64,000 nt of DNA from Conexibacter arvalis (GTDB lineage Bacteria; Actinomycetota; Thermoleophilia; Solirubrobacterales; Solirubrobacteraceae): the NCBI RefSeq assembly GCF_014199525.1, contig NZ_JACHNU010000004.1, positions 62,001 through 126,000 of the forward strand. Reading direction: 5' to 3'. This document shows, piece after piece, positions 63,147 to 64,000 of this stretch. Each line of letters opens with the position of its first letter. Within the stretch, counting starts at the first letter, position 1. The position numbers and the translations under genes were made by a program. Below the pieces are notes generated by a model. It did no database searches, was not told the origin of the DNA, and saw only the letters and a program-made list of their open reading frames with translations.

Positions 63147-64000
63147 TCACCGGCGGCGCGCCGCCCAGGCGACGCCGACGATCGCGAGCGCGAGACCGAC
63201 GAGCGCCAGCTGGAAGGCGGTGCGGAACTCGCCGACGTCGGCGCCGCCCGCGGCCGCGGCGGTCGAGGTCGTCACGGCCGTGCCGACGATCACCGTCAGC
63301 CCGAGCGCGCCGCCGAGCTGGTCGACCGAGCGCTGCACGCCCGACGCGGTGCCCGCGTCGTCGTCGGTCACGTCGGACAGCGCCGCGTTCTGGAGCGCGA
63401 TCAGCCCCACGGCCATCCCGACCGCGACCACGACCATGCCGGGGATCAGGTCGACCCACAGCCGGCCGTCGTCGGGCAGTCGCGCCAGCCAGGCGACCCC
63501 GGCGGCCGTGCACGCGAGGCCGGCGACGGCCGTCGGCAGCATGCCGAACCGCCCGATCAGCCGCGCGACCTGCGTGACCGCCAGCAGCAGCGCGGCGCAG
63601 AACGGCAGGAACGCGAGGCCGGTCTCCAGCGGGCCGAGCCCGAACGACTGCTGCATCGCGAAGGTCGAGAGGTAGAAGGTCGTCGACAGCGCGGCGCTGA
63701 GCAGGACGGTGGCGGCGTTGGCGACCAGGCGCGTGCTGTGCCGGAAGAAGGCGAGCGGCACCAGCGGGTGGCGCGACCGGGCCTCGACGATCGCGAACGC
63801 CGCCGCGCACCCGACCGCCGCCGCGGCGGGGAGGAGGACCGTCGGATCGGCCCACGAGACCTCCGCCGCCCGCACGATCGCGAAGATCAGCGCGAGCGGC
63901 GCGACGGTCAGCAGCGCCGCGCCGGGAAGGTCGAGCGGCATGCGCCGCGGCGGGCCATCGGCGGGGAGGAGGCGCGGCGTCGCGAGCAGCACGAGCGCGA
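63147..64000 (-). CDS. MFS transporter, DHA2-like, N-terminal part outside window
   Basis: The C-terminal ~284 residues of a 14-helix drug/H+ antiporter-type permease; the frame runs off the right edge. About eight hydrophobic helices are visible, with DLPGAALLTVAPLALIFAIV, HPLVPLAFFRHSTRLVANAATVLLSAAL, QQSFGLGPLETGLAFLPFCAALLLA and TASGVQRSVDQLGGALGLTV typical of DHA2 members. The substrate cannot be told. Confidence 0.88.
   Translation of the reverse strand, partial: ALVLLATPRLLPADGPPRRMPLDLPGAALLTVAPLALIFAIVRAAEVSWADPTVLLPAAAAVGCAAAFAIVEARSRHPLVPLAFFRHSTRLVANAATVLLSAALSTTFYLSTFAMQQSFGLGPLETGLAFLPFCAALLLAVTQVARLIGRFGMLPTAVAGLACTAAGVAWLARLPDDGRLWVDLIPGMVVVAVGMAVGLIALQNAALSDVTDDDAGTASGVQRSVDQLGGALGLTVIVGTAVTTSTAAAAGGADVGEFRTAFQLALVGLALAIVGVAWAARRR

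Overview
The window is chromosomal DNA of a very GC-rich actinobacterium. The mihF–gmk–rpoZ–coaBC block, mycobacterial-type LexA boxes, leaderless promoters, RNase J plus RNase Y, and the recA–recX–rny–miaB order point to Thermoleophilia, Solirubrobacterales (Conexibacter/Solirubrobacter-like). This placement is inference; no rRNA gene is present. I see no tRNA, rRNA, CRISPR array, prophage or transposase.

Layout. 1-7.5 kb: nucleoid, nucleotide and coenzyme A genes (mihF, gmk, a DNA-binding protein, rpoZ, coaBC), then a MoxR–DUF58–transglutaminase cluster. 7.7-21.9 kb: translation and RNA genes (rimP-nusA-ylxR-infB-DUF503-rbfA-nrnA-truB-ribF-rpsO, two thiol proteins, pnp, M16 peptidase). ylxR has no canonical start codon and rimP sits behind an intrinsic-terminator hairpin. 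21.9-28.2 kb: dapB, two small unknown genes, dapA, RNase J and a convergent two-component system. 28.3-39.9 kb: ftsK, a RodZ-like gene, cinA, thpR, LexA-boxed recA, recX, rny, miaB, a HAD hydrolase and a small DUF1871-like gene. 40.0-45.8 kb: a LexA-boxed radical SAM gene interrupted by a 344-residue intein, mscS, a DEAD-box helicase and an XRE regulator. 45.9-48.7 kb: an MbnP/MbnH pair (copper protein and its di-heme maturase).

48.7-58.7 kb is the most unusual part. Two cobalamin riboswitches sit back to back (53.09-53.24 kb on minus, 53.34-53.54 kb on plus) and head two divergent operons of secreted or surface proteins. The leftward operon encodes a DUF4430 protein, a membrane-tethered alpha/alpha-toroid protein, an ExbB/TolQ-family channel and a DUF2149 protein. 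The rightward operon encodes a toroid–DUF4430 fusion, an RCC1 beta-propeller protein and a second small DUF4430 protein. An alpha/alpha toroid plus a DUF4430 beta domain is the architecture of animal transcobalamin and intrinsic factor. I read the locus as a B12-repressed extracellular corrinoid-capture system, perhaps driven by an ExbB-like motor. No membrane permease for B12 is in view.

58.8-64 kb: a secreted calcineurin-like phosphoesterase with a LamG domain, a TIM-barrel protein, a lipoprotein cytochrome c, and the C-terminal part of an MFS transporter running off the right edge.
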